64,000 nt of DNA from Eucalyptus grandis (Eukaryota; Streptophyta; Magnoliopsida; Myrtales; Myrtaceae), in NCBI RefSeq assembly GCF_016545825.1, contig NC_052613.1, positions 52,000,112-52,064,111 on the forward strand, written 5' to 3'. The first letter of the stretch is position 1; each line of letters begins with the position of its first letter. The notes below the pieces were generated by a model. It made no database searches, had not been told where the DNA came from, and worked only from the letters and a program-made list of their open reading frames with translations. Both the position numbers and the translations under genes were made by a program. Below, one piece after another: positions 24,335 through 35,599 of the stretch.

Positions 24335-25714
24335 TCACAAAATAGGAGAGTAGGAGACGAAGAGATATACCAATATCACGCAAAACAAAAGCAATCCAAG
24401 TAAGATCAGCTGAAGTAGATGCAAGAGCTCGGTATTCGGCTTCGTGGAAGAACGAGAAACAGTTGGTTGTTTCTTAGCTGACCAGGAAAGGAGATTTGAT
24501 CCAAGATATGTACAGTAGCCAGTTGTGGATCGCCTGGTGTCAGCACACCCAGCCCAGTCAGCATCTGAGAAGCCATAGAGAGCTGTGGAGCTACGTGAAT
24601 GAAGAAAAAGACCAAGATGAGTAGTGCCTTTGACATAGCGAAGTACTCTTTTTAATCGATGAAGATCCGCAATTGTTGGATGCTGCAATTTTTGGCACAA
24701 GGTATTTGTTGCATAAGCAAGATCGGGTCGAGTAATTGTTAAGTATTGAAGCCCTCCCACAAGGCTTCTATACTCAAGAGGGTTCGAGCAAAGTAGTATC
24801 ATCTGTCATAGGAGTTACTCGAAGTGGAAGAGGAGTTGATACAGGCTTACAGCTGGTCATATGAGCTCTTGTTAATAGATCAATGGCATATTTGGTTTGA
24901 CAGAGAAATAGATCATAAGGAGAGCGTTTGACTTCAATGCCGAGAAAGTAGTGAAGATGGCCCAAATCTTTCATGTGAAAGTGACGGCTCAGTAACTCAA
25001 TCAAAGTGGTTAGTAACTGAGCTGAGCTTCCTGTCAGAACTATGTCATCAACATATAGTAGTAGTAGAACTGTGTCTGAACCAGAGTGAAGCACGAAGAG
25101 AGACGGGTCAGCAGTACTACAGAAGAAACCATTCTCCAGGAGAAAGTTGCTAAATTTGTCAAACCATGCTCGTGGTGCTTGACGAAGGCCATATAGGGAT
25201 TTCTTAAGTAAACATACACAATGAGATTGTTGAGGATCAACAAAACCAGGGGCTGCTCCATGTAAACTGTTTCATTCAATGTACCATGGAGAAAAGCATT
25301 TTTAACATCTAGCTGGTGTATAGTCCACTTCTTCATTATTGCAACGAAAGGACTATCCGAATAGTGGCATGCTTGATGACCTGGACTAAATGTTTCAGTA
25401 AAATCAACCCCAGCTTCTTGATGAAATCCCTTTGCAACTAAACGAGCTTTTAATCTTTCTAGACTGCCATTAGGTGTTAGTTTAGTTTTAAACACCCACT
25501 TACAGCCTATAACATGCATCTGCTTTGTTCTAGGAACTAAGAGCCATGTCTGATTCTCATACAAGGCATCCATTTCCTCCTTCATGGCTTGATACCATCC
25601 TTTATCAGCTAAGGCTGTTTTGACTGATTTTGGTTCCAAAGGTACTTTATAGTCAGCCAAATATGCATATTTGGGGTTAGGTTTGATGATACCAGACTTC
25701 AATCGAGTTTGCAT
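24335..25714 (-). pseudogene. Copia reverse transcriptase and RNase H, frame-broken
   Basis: The piece at 25040-25714 has the start of the Copia RT domain (WYQAMKEEMDALYENQTW, GCKWVFKTKL, KARLVAKGFHQEAGVDF, QLDVKNAFLHG). The piece at 24774-25094 has the catalytic LLLYVDDIVLTG. The piece at 24335-24802 has the RNase H start (SDADWAGCADTRRSTTGYC, LLSWSAKKQPTVSRSS). At least two frameshifts separate them, and the usual EAEYRA motif after SRSST is altered (PNTELL). The product cannot be made as one protein. Confidence 0.85.
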
Positions 25715-25905
25715 ATAATGGACAGGAGAAGTACCTGAAGAAGTGGCTGTTAAGTCTGGTTGAACTTGATTAAAGATAAGTTCTCCTGACTCGGCAATTT
25801 GAGATAGAGCATCTTGTTGCTCTGTAGCAATCGAGTCTGACTGTTGCTGAGGAGAAGTTGATATATGTGGAACACCCTCATATTGTGATATATGAGTGCG
25901 ATCGA

Positions 25906-27179
25906 TTATTCTGAAGGAGGTAGTTGAAATGCTGTTGTATGATTAGTGGAAGGGTTGTCCACCGAGGTTGTATTTGTGGAATCAAGAAGATTAACCACAT
26001 CTGCCCATTGATTATACAAAGTTGTGTACTGATCATAGTCAGATATTACCTTCCTTTTAAATGGAAAGAAGGTTTCATCAAAGACCACATGGCGACTAAC
26101 ATAAATTCGGCCATTAGTAGGTACAAGGCAACGATACCCCTTATGCCTTTCACTATAGCCCAGAAAAACACAAGTGAGAGATCTAGGGTCGAACTTGTGT
26201 TGAGCATAGGATCGAAGACACGGGTAACAAGCACACCCAAACACCTTGAGATGGTCATAGCTAGGCTGCTTATTAAAAAGTCTGGAATAAGGAGAAGCCA
26301 TTTGTAATTTCGGTGTAGGAAGAATGTTGACAATATAGTTGGCTGTTATGAAGGAATCTACCCAGAATTTCAAAGGAACTCGAGAATGATACATCATGGC
26401 TAACCCCAACTCGACTATATGGCGATGTTTCCTCTCTGCAATTCCATTCTGTTCTGGTGTATGAGGGCAAGACAGACTCTGCTTTATGCCACAATTCTGT
26501 AAATGACTTTGAAACCTTTTACTAGTAAACTCTCCTCCACCATCACAATGAAACATTTTGATTTGATGATCAAACTGTTTCTCGACTAGTTTCGAAACAT
26601 GACAAAGATGTCATAAAAGTCGGACTTCACTTCATTGGATAGACCCAGTTTGTAGCGAGAAAAAGTATCTACAAATATGACATAATACTGAAAGTTACTG
26701 TGAAGATTTCACTTTGGTGAGGACCCCGAGATGTCACAATGTATCTTTTCTAATGGTATAGTAGATGTAGAGTCGATAATGGGAAAGGTAAGGCTGCACT
26801 TTTTGCAACTTGACAGCTGCTGCAAATGGATTCAGACTTTGTATTACGGAAATCAAGTCTTTATTCTGCAAATGCTTTACTATATTGAAGTTTGCGTGGG
26901 CCAATCTTTGATGCCACATCTCTGCTGTTATTGCTCTATGTCTTCGAGTAAAGTATCTTTGCTGTAGTTTGAGGATCCACACAAGTAAAGTCCTCTAAGT
27001 TTCCTTCCGAGCATCTCTGTCTTGTTGGTTTGGTTGTCCTTTATATAGACACCAATTTTATCAAAAATAAAAGAACGAGGGATAGTCATCATCGGTTTTG
27101 AAACAGAGAGGAGGTTCTTTTTGATTTCGGGCACAATCAAGACATCATTTAGGGGTAACGTGTTATTTTCTGTATTCAA
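25906..27179 (-). pseudogene. Copia protease remnant, GAG-pre-integrase and integrase, frame-broken
   Basis: The segment at 26928-27179 has LNDVLIVPEIKKNLLSVSK, the stretch that follows Copia protease. The segment at 26734-26982 has WHQRLAHANFNIVKHLQ, the pre-integrase zinc-binding box. The segment at 25906-26556 holds the second half of the integrase core (CDGGGEFTSKRFQSHLQ, CPHTPEQNGIAERKHRHIVE) and the C-terminal GCACYPCLRSYAQHKFDPRS. The first part of the catalytic core between them is disrupted, so no active integrase is encoded. Confidence 0.82.
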
Positions 27180-27495
27180 CGAGTATTACCGGTATAAGTA
27201 ATAGGTAAACAAGAGCCATTACCTATCATAAGCTGTGTCATTTCCGATATATCGAGTAGAGTTGAGAAGAATACCGGGATCAGCACTAATATGTGCTGTT
27301 GCTCGTATCGGATACCACTCACTTCCTCTTGGATCCTCTAGATGAACTGCTGCCAAAGCGGTTGGAATTTCTTCAGCTGATATGAGTTATCGAAACGATA
27401 CCGGCACCGAAGAGCATCGTGTCTGGTCTTTTACAAATCGACATTCTAACCGGATGCTTTCTGTTGGTTTCTCATTTTGTACATGTTTCGTGGCA

Positions 27496-28543
27496 TCAAG
27501 ACTTGAGTCGGATAGGATTTAGTGTCTTGATACCTTTGTGAATAACGGCATATGGACGAAACCCCGTCCCGGGACTAGAATAATCAATCCTCTGCTTGAA
27601 TTGTTGATCAGTTCGTTCCTGATTCAAATTGTTTGGTCTGTAGTACTGATTTCTTCCTGAGTATCCATAACTCCGGCCTGCATTATTCATTGCACGGCTT
27701 CGACCAAAAAAGCGTCCTCCTCTGTTGCCACCTCTTTGACTTCCAAAACTTGAAGTCTGAAAACTGTATTCTCTTTCAGAATTTCCTTTCAGTTGTGTTT
27801 CAGAACTTCTTTGTCCCAAGTAAGCCCATTAGGGTTAAATTGATTCATCGAATATGTCTTTAATCTTGTTTCAAATCGTTCAAGCTGTGCTATCACTTCA
27901 TCATAGTCTTTGGGGTTTCAAACGGTAGATAGTAGTTCTGAAATTCTCATACTCAGGCCCTAAACCCTCAAGAACACCAAACATTTTAGTTATCTCATCT
28001 ATAGGTTTTCCAATTGCATTCAGCTGATCACAAATGGACTTATACTCCCTCAGATAAACAGAAAGCGCTCTATCTCGTTTTTGACATGCCCGTAACTTTC
28101 CTCTTAGTTCAAACTCTCGAGCTACCGATTTCGAGTAAAACGATTAAGAAGGGTCTGCCATACCTCATAAGAAGTTTCTAAACCAATAATCAAGCTCGAG
28201 AATATTCTCGAGATACAGCTCCACCGATCCAGGATGAAACTAACGATCGGTCCTTGTCCAATCTGTATAATCTGGATTTATGACTTCTGTTTCACAATCT
28301 TCGATTTCGGTGTTTAGGATTCGAGGAGGTGAAGATATTTCACCATTGATGAAACCGAAGAGTTCTTGACTTCGAAGGAACTGTGAAACGTGCTTGCCAC
28401 AATAGGAAATTATCTTCAGCAAGTTTAATCGTGACAAAATTGGAGATGTTAACATGTATTGGAAATGGATACTTCGTGTCCTTCCCGCCATTGCTGCACT
28501 TTCGAGAGATTTTTGATGACAGAAATCGATTTTTGTGACTCAA
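27496..28543 (-). pseudogene. Copia gag, frame-broken
   Basis: The N-terminal part (28240-28543) has VNISNFVTIKLAEDNFLLWQ-like sequence, the usual start of Copia gag (KL..DNFLLWQ). The C-terminal part (27496-27819) is rich in RGG and GRSR (GSQRGGNRGGRFFGRSR), a basic nucleic-acid-binding tail. Between 27820 and 28240 the frame shifts several times. A CCHC knuckle could not be found. Confidence 0.75.
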
Positions 28544-28738
28544 AACAGGATTACTGTTGATCGAGATGATGATCTGTTCGTGATACCAGCAAGGTTCGGA
28601 TCTTACCGAGGAAACGAAGAATCAAACGCAAGATTCTTGTGAGAACTTTCAGTAAATCAGTACACGAAGATGATCAACAGCTACTTTGATCTGCTGCGAT
28701 CATTGAAATCCAGATGATCGATAACTGCTCTGATACCA

Positions 28739-29260
28739 TGTGAAAAAGAGCAAGATTACAGATGAATGCTATTGAAGAAGATGATTCCTTATTCTCTTAC
28801 GTATTATGGTGTATTCACCTCAAAAATACAGAGCACCTTTTCAATGGAGTATTCTCCTCTCTATTCTCTCATAGACGGTTACAATGAATCAATGTTTGAA
28901 GAAGAAGTCGCTCTTTATCTATATACAACAGAAGCTTAATAAAAAAACCGAATGCTAGCTGTCAACGTAAAGACTTTAAACAGAAAAGAACTTATTTCAC
29001 AAAGGCTAAGCTAACGAAATTAACGCCTCTCTTTTCCTTCTGGAAATTGTTCACGTGATATCTTTTCTTCACCGACTTATCTTCACCGTCTTATGTAGAT
29101 ACACAGCTGGCCTTATTTGACAGCATTACGGTTACACAATTGCGAATTCTACTTCTTCCAAGCTTCTCCAATGACAGCCATAGACTTGTCTTGATGCAGT
29201 CTAACTTCTCTTTCAAGCTTCCTCTCTGTTCCGAGCTTCAAAGAATGAATGTTCTTAACA
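28739..29260 (-). repeat. 5' LTR of the Copia element at 23570-29260
   Basis: Lies next to the primer binding site (28727-28738) and the target duplication CTCGC (29261-29265). Confidence 0.92.
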
Positions 29261-31929
29261 CTCGCGACGCCGGACTCGCACCCGAAGCCCCGCCAACGAC
29301 CCAGCGATGCCGGAGCCCCTCTGCAGATCCCACGACGGCCCCGCTTCCGATCGCGCCCGCACCTGAAGTTTCCCCTTGCGCTGCTCGCCCGTGATGCTTT
29401 GCAGCACCTCTGTTCGTGACCACCCCTGCGACGCCAGCAGATCCAGTGCCCACCGTCGCGTCACCTCTTCACCGCTCGCCCACCGCCGGTTCACCTTCGT
29501 CGGAGCCCCCTGCTGGTCCGACGACGTGCTGCTCCCCAGTGACCCAGAGACTCACGAGCACGTGACTAGAAGAAAAAAGAAAAACAAAAAACAAAAACAA
29601 AAGAAAAAGAAAAAGCAAATTAGGTAGTTTGCTTTTCTTTATTTTATTTATTTTGTTATTATTGTTCAATTTAGAATATTGAGATGTGCTTTTCTTTTAT
29701 AAATCTCGTAGGTATTAACTGCAAGTACTTTATCTCAAATTATGGTAATTATTAATTTGACCCGTAAGACGTCGGGTCATTTTTTTAATTACTTTAATTT
29801 TTAGGAATTTTGATAGTATTTCAATTGTTAAATCGTTATAGAGTTAAAATAATTGTTAATTTAATCTGTGAGACAACGGATTATTTTTTCGGTTATTTTA
29901 ATTCTTGTCTTAATTCTTTTAAAATAATTACTTGTTTGGAAAAATTAAAAAAATAAAATCAAAATCAAAAAGTACATAAAAATCTAAATATTGCATTAGA
30001 GCATTTAGGGTTAGTAAATTAGAATTTGCATTTATAGGATTATAATTTTTAGATTATACTTTTAGATGGGTGGTTTTTGTTAGGGCTAATTTTAAATAAT
30101 GTTGGCATGTCTTGATTTTTATATAGCTTTCAGGATAAAGTATAGTTTAAGTTAAATTGATTCCTAAGATAAATTAGAATATCATTCACTTTAGTTAGTC
30201 TAATTAGTTTTAGATTAAGTCAATTTTCATTTAGTAAAACAAAAAGAGGAACAAAAAAAATGTTATGCATGCCATGTGAGTTATAGTTTAATTGTTTTTT
30301 TAATAAAAGGAAAATGCTAAAAGAAAATCATTGCACCATTAAGTTACTTTCTTTTCAATAAAAAAACATTATGTCATTAAAAAATAAAAAAAATAAAAAT
30401 CATTTCATTGGTTAGTTAAGGTTAATTCATAATTAATCTCACATCATCATTATTTAGTATAGGTTGCATATATGCATTAAAAAATCAATCATCATAAAAA
30501 AAAATCATAAAATAGCATGCATGTAGAAATATCATGTCATTCATCACATATCATGTAGCATACGCATATTTAGGATTATAAAAATTAGATTGCATACATA
30601 TAGTAATAAGTTTAAGTCATACCATATATCATTAAAGTAAAATCCATGCATATTAAATTTAGATTAAGATTGCATATAATTATTTTTTTAAAAGAAAAAA
30701 GAAAAATTAGGTGTCATGTCATTTAGAAATCATGTTTAGGACATGCATTTTTATTAGCATTTTTATTTGAATGTTATTTTATTGATTGCGCACCCGCATG
30801 ACCACCATTTGCATGTTAGTAACTTAGGTTTAAATTAATCAACATTGCCTGCAAAATATTTTTGAAATTAAAATAAAAGGTACCGAAAGGGCGTTAGATT
30901 AATCTAGCGTAATCATGTCCCCGGACCTATTGAATCTCTGGTTCGCAATAGTAAAGTATTCTCCCATACTTTACTTGGGTTTCTAACCAACCATAATTGG
31001 TTAGTGGCGGCTCCAAATTGAAATTGCATGTTTAAATGAATTAATTTCTATCAAGTCGCGATTGGTAGGACTTGGGAGGGTCCGCGCCAAGTCTTCGGAC
31101 TTAGTAATCCATTAACCTAAACTTCTAGGATTGCCCCTGAAAATTTAGGTCGCGACACTCGCCCATGGCCATCGAGGGTGAGCCTCACTGCCTAGCGCAA
31201 TGCCGCCCTCGCGACCACTGGCGAGGTGGCTGGCGAGGTCAAGGTCGACCTCGCCGGCCGTCGCCTCTGGTGGTTGCCAAGGTTCGTTGACCGGCTAGAG
31301 GAAGAAGAAGAGAAGAAAAAAAAAAGAATAAGCAAATTCAAAAATATTAAAATATTATTAAAAGTTGTCCACGTCAGCGTCGATCAGGCCACGTCAACTG
31401 GCCGGCGTCCAGTTAGTAAAATCCAGCCAAAATTGGCCAGAAAGGACTGAATTGGCACAACGTAAAAAGGTTTAGAACTAAATCGGCACCAAAAAAATGT
31501 TTATGACTAAATCAGCACAAAGACAAAAGGTTTAGGACATTTTTTAGTACTTTTCCCAAAATGAAACAGAGCCGATAACTCACTAGGAACGAAAGAATTT
31601 TGGCGGAGACGACCCTCACTGTAGCCAGTCGCAATTTGATCGGCAACTCATGAGATGCGAGCATCCATCGCGGGATTCATTTGATGTTCAACAAATTCCA
31701 ACGACTTTTAGAGATCTAATTGGCCCCCAAATTTCAAGAGAAACCTCAGTCGCACGAGTTATTTAGTCATTACAAGTCCATTACAATATTTAACAAGCCA
31801 TTTTATGTTTTTTTTCATCTCGCTAGTGATTGAAAATCTTGGTCGATCATATCATCCTTAATTTGAAATACTAACTCATTCATTTTTTAATAGGCTTTAT
31901 ACATCGTGTGGTCATCGAGATTTTCAACC

Positions 31930-32326
31930 TATCCTATCACAATGTCCTCCAATTGTCACAGCAGAAATGAACTCATCCCTAACAGTAGACATAACTCGAG
32001 AAGAAGTCAAGCAGGCTACTTTTCATAGTAGAAATACCCCTATTGTCAGAACAAACAGTGTCAATAAGATGAGAGGTGTGGACCAGGACATGAAGTGAAA
32101 TGTGATCTTGCCAGAATAGGACCATTCCTCCAGCCAAGCCCTGAGGGTTCACCACAAAATGATTGTTGTAGTTTAGCCTGCGTTGGAGCTGATCAATAAC
32201 TGGTTGCTGGTTTCAAGTTTCCATCAAAAAAATTATATCAGGCTTATCCTGAGCCACTATGGCCCGAAGAGCGCTAACTGTCAGGGAATTGCCCAATCTC
32301 TGACAGTTCCAGCTTAGGATCTTCAT
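31930..32326 (-). pseudogene. LINE ORF2 fragment: AP-endonuclease N-terminus
   Basis: The ATG at 32326 overlaps the end of ORF1. MKILSWNCQRLGNSLTVSAL and DKPDIIFLMET are the typical start of the plant L1 endonuclease. A TGA follows MET at about 32217, after which the frame reads on (GGMVLFWQDHISLHVLVHTS). The rest of the endonuclease and the whole reverse transcriptase are absent. Confidence 0.8.
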
Positions 32327-33543
32327 TTGTTAGTTGGTGGCTTATTTGGGCAAGCCACCACAGCCCCGTCATAGGCCCTGCCAGCCTGAAGAACAGGGGT
32401 ATCCAACAGAGTGCTTTCATCCAGAGTATCTAGGAGTATAGGACGTTTCTTTGCTTTCTTTAACTGGGTAGTTTTAGCCTGCAAGCGAGGATGTTTAGGT
32501 TTTTTTTGATGGAGATGCAATAGTGTGAAGTACATTGACCTCGGTTATATGTGTTTGAACAGGGGGGTTGTTATCTCTTTCTGAGAGAGCAGAACATCAT
32601 GATGACTGTCAACATGTGAGCTATGAAGATTCTGAATGGTGTGTGTATCAGTAGAAACTGGCTAAGTTGGTATCTCCACAGGGGCAGGAGGAAGTAAAAG
32701 AAGCCCTAGCTGAGGTGTTTCAGGTACACTTTCTTCAATGTCCTCCGGGTTAATGTGAAATTCATAAAATGTCTGCCAATAGGGACTATGTTCATTAGCT
32801 TTAGCGCGTAACCACTGTCCATGATACTTGTTGTCTCTCCTATCAAACTGAGTCTCATCATAGGGAATTTCTTTGCAATATGAGGCGTAGTGGCCCAAAA
32901 CACCACAGGAATAACAGTAATGTGGCAACTGTTCATAACAAAAGTCGAGCCAAATATTTTTCCCTTCCACACGTATAAGTTTGCCTGGTTTGAGAGGTTC
33001 TGTGAGAGGAAGATCGACCTTAACTCTTATTGCTCTAGATGTAGGTCCTTCTTTTGCATCAATCCAGACCTCTAGAGGCTGGCCGACATCCTGTGCGATT
33101 CTTCTCAGGAATTGCTCAGTGCATCGCTCAAGGGGTAAGCCCAAGATTTGTAACCAAAAGGCACAAGTTGTGAAATTGTAGTAGTGTAGGGGCGTATTAG
33201 GAACCCAAGGCTTGAGGAGAAGCAAATTATTAGTGAATAACTAGGGTCCATTGTCAAGAACCTTCAGTTTGTCTGCTTCTGATATAAATTTGAAAACATA
33301 GAACCCTTCTTCTCTTGGAGTAACATTCACAGTGTCTATCCACCAGGCTTTTTTCATAGTTTGCTGGAAAGCAGGAAAATTGACATTTGAGTTGGCTAAG
33401 AGTTTACCGACAAGAGTTAACTTACATTCTTCTATTGTGGCTGCAGGAGGAGCATCGTCCCAAGCTTCAATTGCATTAGATGACCAAAGTTTGCCTAATC
33501 GGCTACATAAGGCAGCTAATCGAGCATCTTCAACTAGGTCCAT
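32323..33543 (-). pseudogene. LINE ORF1: DUF4283-like domain plus CCHC zinc knuckle
   Basis: RNA-binding nucleocapsid-like protein of plant L1 elements. It starts MDLVEDARLAALCSRLGKLW at 33543 and has a DUF4283-type stretch (CKLTLVGKLLANSNVNFPAF, ...EADKLKVLDNGP). A stop at about 33241 interrupts it, and it continues with PWVPNTPLHYYNFTTCAFWL and a knuckle CYSCGVLGHYASYCKE around 32880. A further frame break leads to the C-terminal part at 32323-32535. The stop and shift make it a pseudogene. Confidence 0.8.
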
Positions 33544-34249
33544 CGTCGCGATAGGAGAAACAGCTTCAAAGTTCGATTTGATGGTGATGGTCGCAACAGA
33601 GGTTGCATGCAGAACATGGGAATGGCATCAGTGAAGTTGCTAGATGAACATGCACGACTTAGATAGAACCAACGAAGAAGGTGGGATAGTGGGTAGATGG
33701 AGAAAATGGAATGGGAAAACAGGGAAGAATCGTAAAAGGGAAGGAGGAAGGGTGGAAAGTGTGGGAGATGGAGAGCTCCATCGAAGTGATGTAGGGAGTT
33801 GCAGGATGAGATGGTGAAGTAGATGCGAAGAAGCCGAAGCTAAAAGGAAATGAATTGGGGTTTAGGAAGAAGATGACTACCAGAGCGGTAGAGGAATCTC
33901 CACATAATGAGAGAGAAAATACGTACCCCAATTTGAAAAACTAATTCTTCATGTCTATACTCTCTCCAGAAAATCAATTCGCAGCATCATGGGAAGCCCA
34001 AAGGAACCAGAATCACATGAAAATGCGAATGTCATTACTCGAGAACTGTAGTTACTGCACTCAAATGCGCATTCAGTCCTCATAAGGCGTACCTAAGCTT
34101 ATGTAAAATTACGTTGCCGTATTACTTGCCCACTCATTAACGGGAAGAGTAATGCAAGGAAGATGCCGTGTTTTACTGTTTTGCAATTAAGCCCTGATTC
34201 TTCAGAACATGAGAACCAGAACAAAGTCCCCCTCTCACTTCCCTGATCT

Positions 34250-34670
34250 TGTTATATATGAAGCCAAATATTTTTAAGGGGTTTTTTTTTTCTTTTCTAT
34301 CAGATTTGCTTTTAGGTTAAAAGTGATACATTTATATTAGCGATGGTAAGACGCTAGCCGTTAAGACGCTGGAAAAGAAAATAGAGAGACAAGATAAAGA
34401 GAGAAGAAAAAAGTGAGTTTTTTTTCTTTACGAGGGTTCTCAATCTCTTTATACCCTGATCTTGAGAGAAATCATCGTTGTATTCCAACTTTTTTCCGAA
34501 ATTTAGTGGATTCGTAGAGTGCCTTTTTGCGGAGACATAGCCTAGGTTTAGGTGAACTTTTTTAACAAATTTTTTGGTGTGTTCTTATTATATTCTTTTA
34601 TTATTATATTATGCTTGGTGAATTGTTTGCGAGCATTATTTTTTTGGAATCGACGTGCCATTTTATAACA
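34250..34670 (+). repeat. 5' LTR of the Copia element at 34250-39234
   Basis: TG...CA ends, followed by the primer binding site. Differs from the 3' LTR by many substitutions and small indels. Confidence 0.9.
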
Positions 34671-34743
34671 ACTCGTATCAGAGCTTGGGTTGGCTAATCG
34701 AGAACATTGAGGGTTTTTCAGTGACGTTTGATTGAAAGCAAAC

Positions 34744-35572
34744 ATGATGGCAGAAGATAAAATCGGAATCAATAAGTTCGATGGGTAGGATTTCAGATGG
34801 TGGAAACTACAAATCAAGGATTATCTTTATCAAAAAGATCTCTATGCACCACTTGAGAGTTGGAAACTCGAGTTGGCGGAAGTGGATTCGATAGCAGAAG
34901 CCGAATGAAAAATTCTTAATTGAAAGGCATTAGGTGCGATTCGTCTAGGGTTGACGAAAAAGACAGGGTACCACATTGCGAAAACAAAAATTGCAAAAGA
35001 AGCCATGGATATTCTAACAAATATTTATGAGAAGCCATCCACATCAAATCAGGTATTTTTGTTGAAGAAACTAGTTAATTTGAAGTTATCTGACAGAGGT
35101 TCTGTGGCAAAGCATATTAATAGTTTTACGCAGGTCACGGGTCAATTAGAATCCGCAGGCATAAATTTAGATATGAAGCTTCAAGTTTTATTATTTTTAT
35201 GTTCTCTTCCAGAAAGCTACAATACCGCAGTGTAGGGTATTTCGAGCACCATGAAGGATGATTTAACTCTTGATGATGCTATGAGTAGTATCATGGATGA
35301 ACATATGTAAAGGAAAGTCTCAGTCGGAGATAATTTTTCTATATCTACATCTTCAATGGCACTCGCAGTGGAGAACCGTGGAAGAAGTAAAAGTAGAGGA
35401 AAATTCAATGGGTGTGGCAGATCACAATCAAGGGGTAAGAGATAGGTTGCAAAAGATGAGTGTTGGTTTTGTCACCAAACCGGACACTGGAGGTTTCAGT
35501 GTGAAGCCTACAAAAAGAAGCAGCGAGATGAGAATCAATGAGCTAATGTGGTTAGCGATGAATCTCTGCTAG
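34744..35572 (+). pseudogene. Copia gag with zinc knuckle, degenerate
   Basis: The ATG at 34744 reads MMAEDKIGINKFDG and then meets TAG where family members continue with a DFxxWK motif. The downstream FRWWKLQIKDYLYQKDLY is recognisable. The UBN2-type core at 34951-35235 reads MDILTNIYEKPSTSNQVFLL and LVNLKLSDRGSVAKHINSF. The knuckle CWFCHQTGHWRFQC lies near 35465-35506 in another frame. Several stops and shifts are present. Confidence 0.8.
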
Positions 35573-35599
35573 ATAATTTGTGCTTGTCTGTAAGGTTTG

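Larger units (their letters stand above)
23570..29260 (-). mobile_element. Copia LTR retrotransposon (Ale/Ivana-like), complete but mutated
   Basis: LTRs at 23570-24095 and 28739-29260 (526 and 522 bp) both start TGTGAA and end TTCTTAACA. The 5-bp duplication CTCGC is at 23565-23569 and 29261-29265. Reading on the - strand, the tRNA-Met primer site TGGTATCAGAGC (28727-28738) directly follows the 5' LTR, and a purine-rich tract TTTGAGGGGGA precedes the 3' LTR. The domain order gag, integrase, reverse transcriptase, RNase H is Copia. The LTRs are nearly identical, which indicates a recent insertion, yet the reading frame is broken in several places. Confidence 0.92.
22677..31157. mobile_element. 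Solo LTR of a Tat/Ogre-like Gypsy element, split by a Copia insertion
   Basis: It starts TGTTGACACCTATTTT and ends AGGTCGCGACA, the same termini as the Gypsy LTRs at 53325, 60064 and 63864 in this window. The 5-bp duplication CTCGC is at 22672-22676 and 31158-31162. Without the Copia at 23570-29260 it measures about 2.8 kb. The part near 30940-31150 (CTCCCATACTTTACTTGGGT..., TTAGTGGCGGCTCC) is homologous to 54600-54680 of the other LTRs. The 22740-23569 and 29266-29600 portions are a GC-rich leader with long meaningless frames; 29640-30880 is AT-rich and non-coding. Confidence 0.8.
21916..31558. mobile_element. MULE-like element inserted 4 bases after the MATE copy 2 stop, expanded by nested insertions
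   Basis: The left end (AAAAAAGTCCTAAACCTTTT...) and right end (reverse complement AAAAAATGTCCTAAACCTTT...) form inverted repeats of about 200-260 bases, the left one shortened. Both share CCAATTCAGTCCTTTC and TTTTAATAATATTTTAATA on opposite strands. The direct repeat AAATGAAACA lies at 21906-21915 and 31559-31568; unit A has one copy. A 9-10 bp duplication and long inverted repeats fit Mutator-like elements. Without the nested LTR elements it measures about 1.16 kb (21916-22676 plus 31163-31558). There is no transposase. The interior holds GC-rich modules and a possible captured coding fragment. Confidence 0.8.
31878..33929 (-). mobile_element. L1-type LINE with large internal deletion
   Basis: It splits unit B between AATTTGAAATACTAACTC (31860-31877) and AATTTGAAAAACTAATTC (33930-33947), an 18-bp imperfect target duplication; unit A has one copy at about 8690. 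On the - strand the order is a 5' leader, ORF1 with a zinc knuckle, then the beginning of ORF2 (endonuclease). It then runs directly into a short 3' end (GCCTATTAAAAAATGAATG). The reverse transcriptase is missing. At 2.05 kb it cannot be autonomous. Confidence 0.8.

Noticed and set aside
23570..29260. Considered as a host gene cluster with RNA-binding and polymerase-like proteins
   Set aside because: Paired LTRs, primer site and Copia domain order show a retrotransposon.
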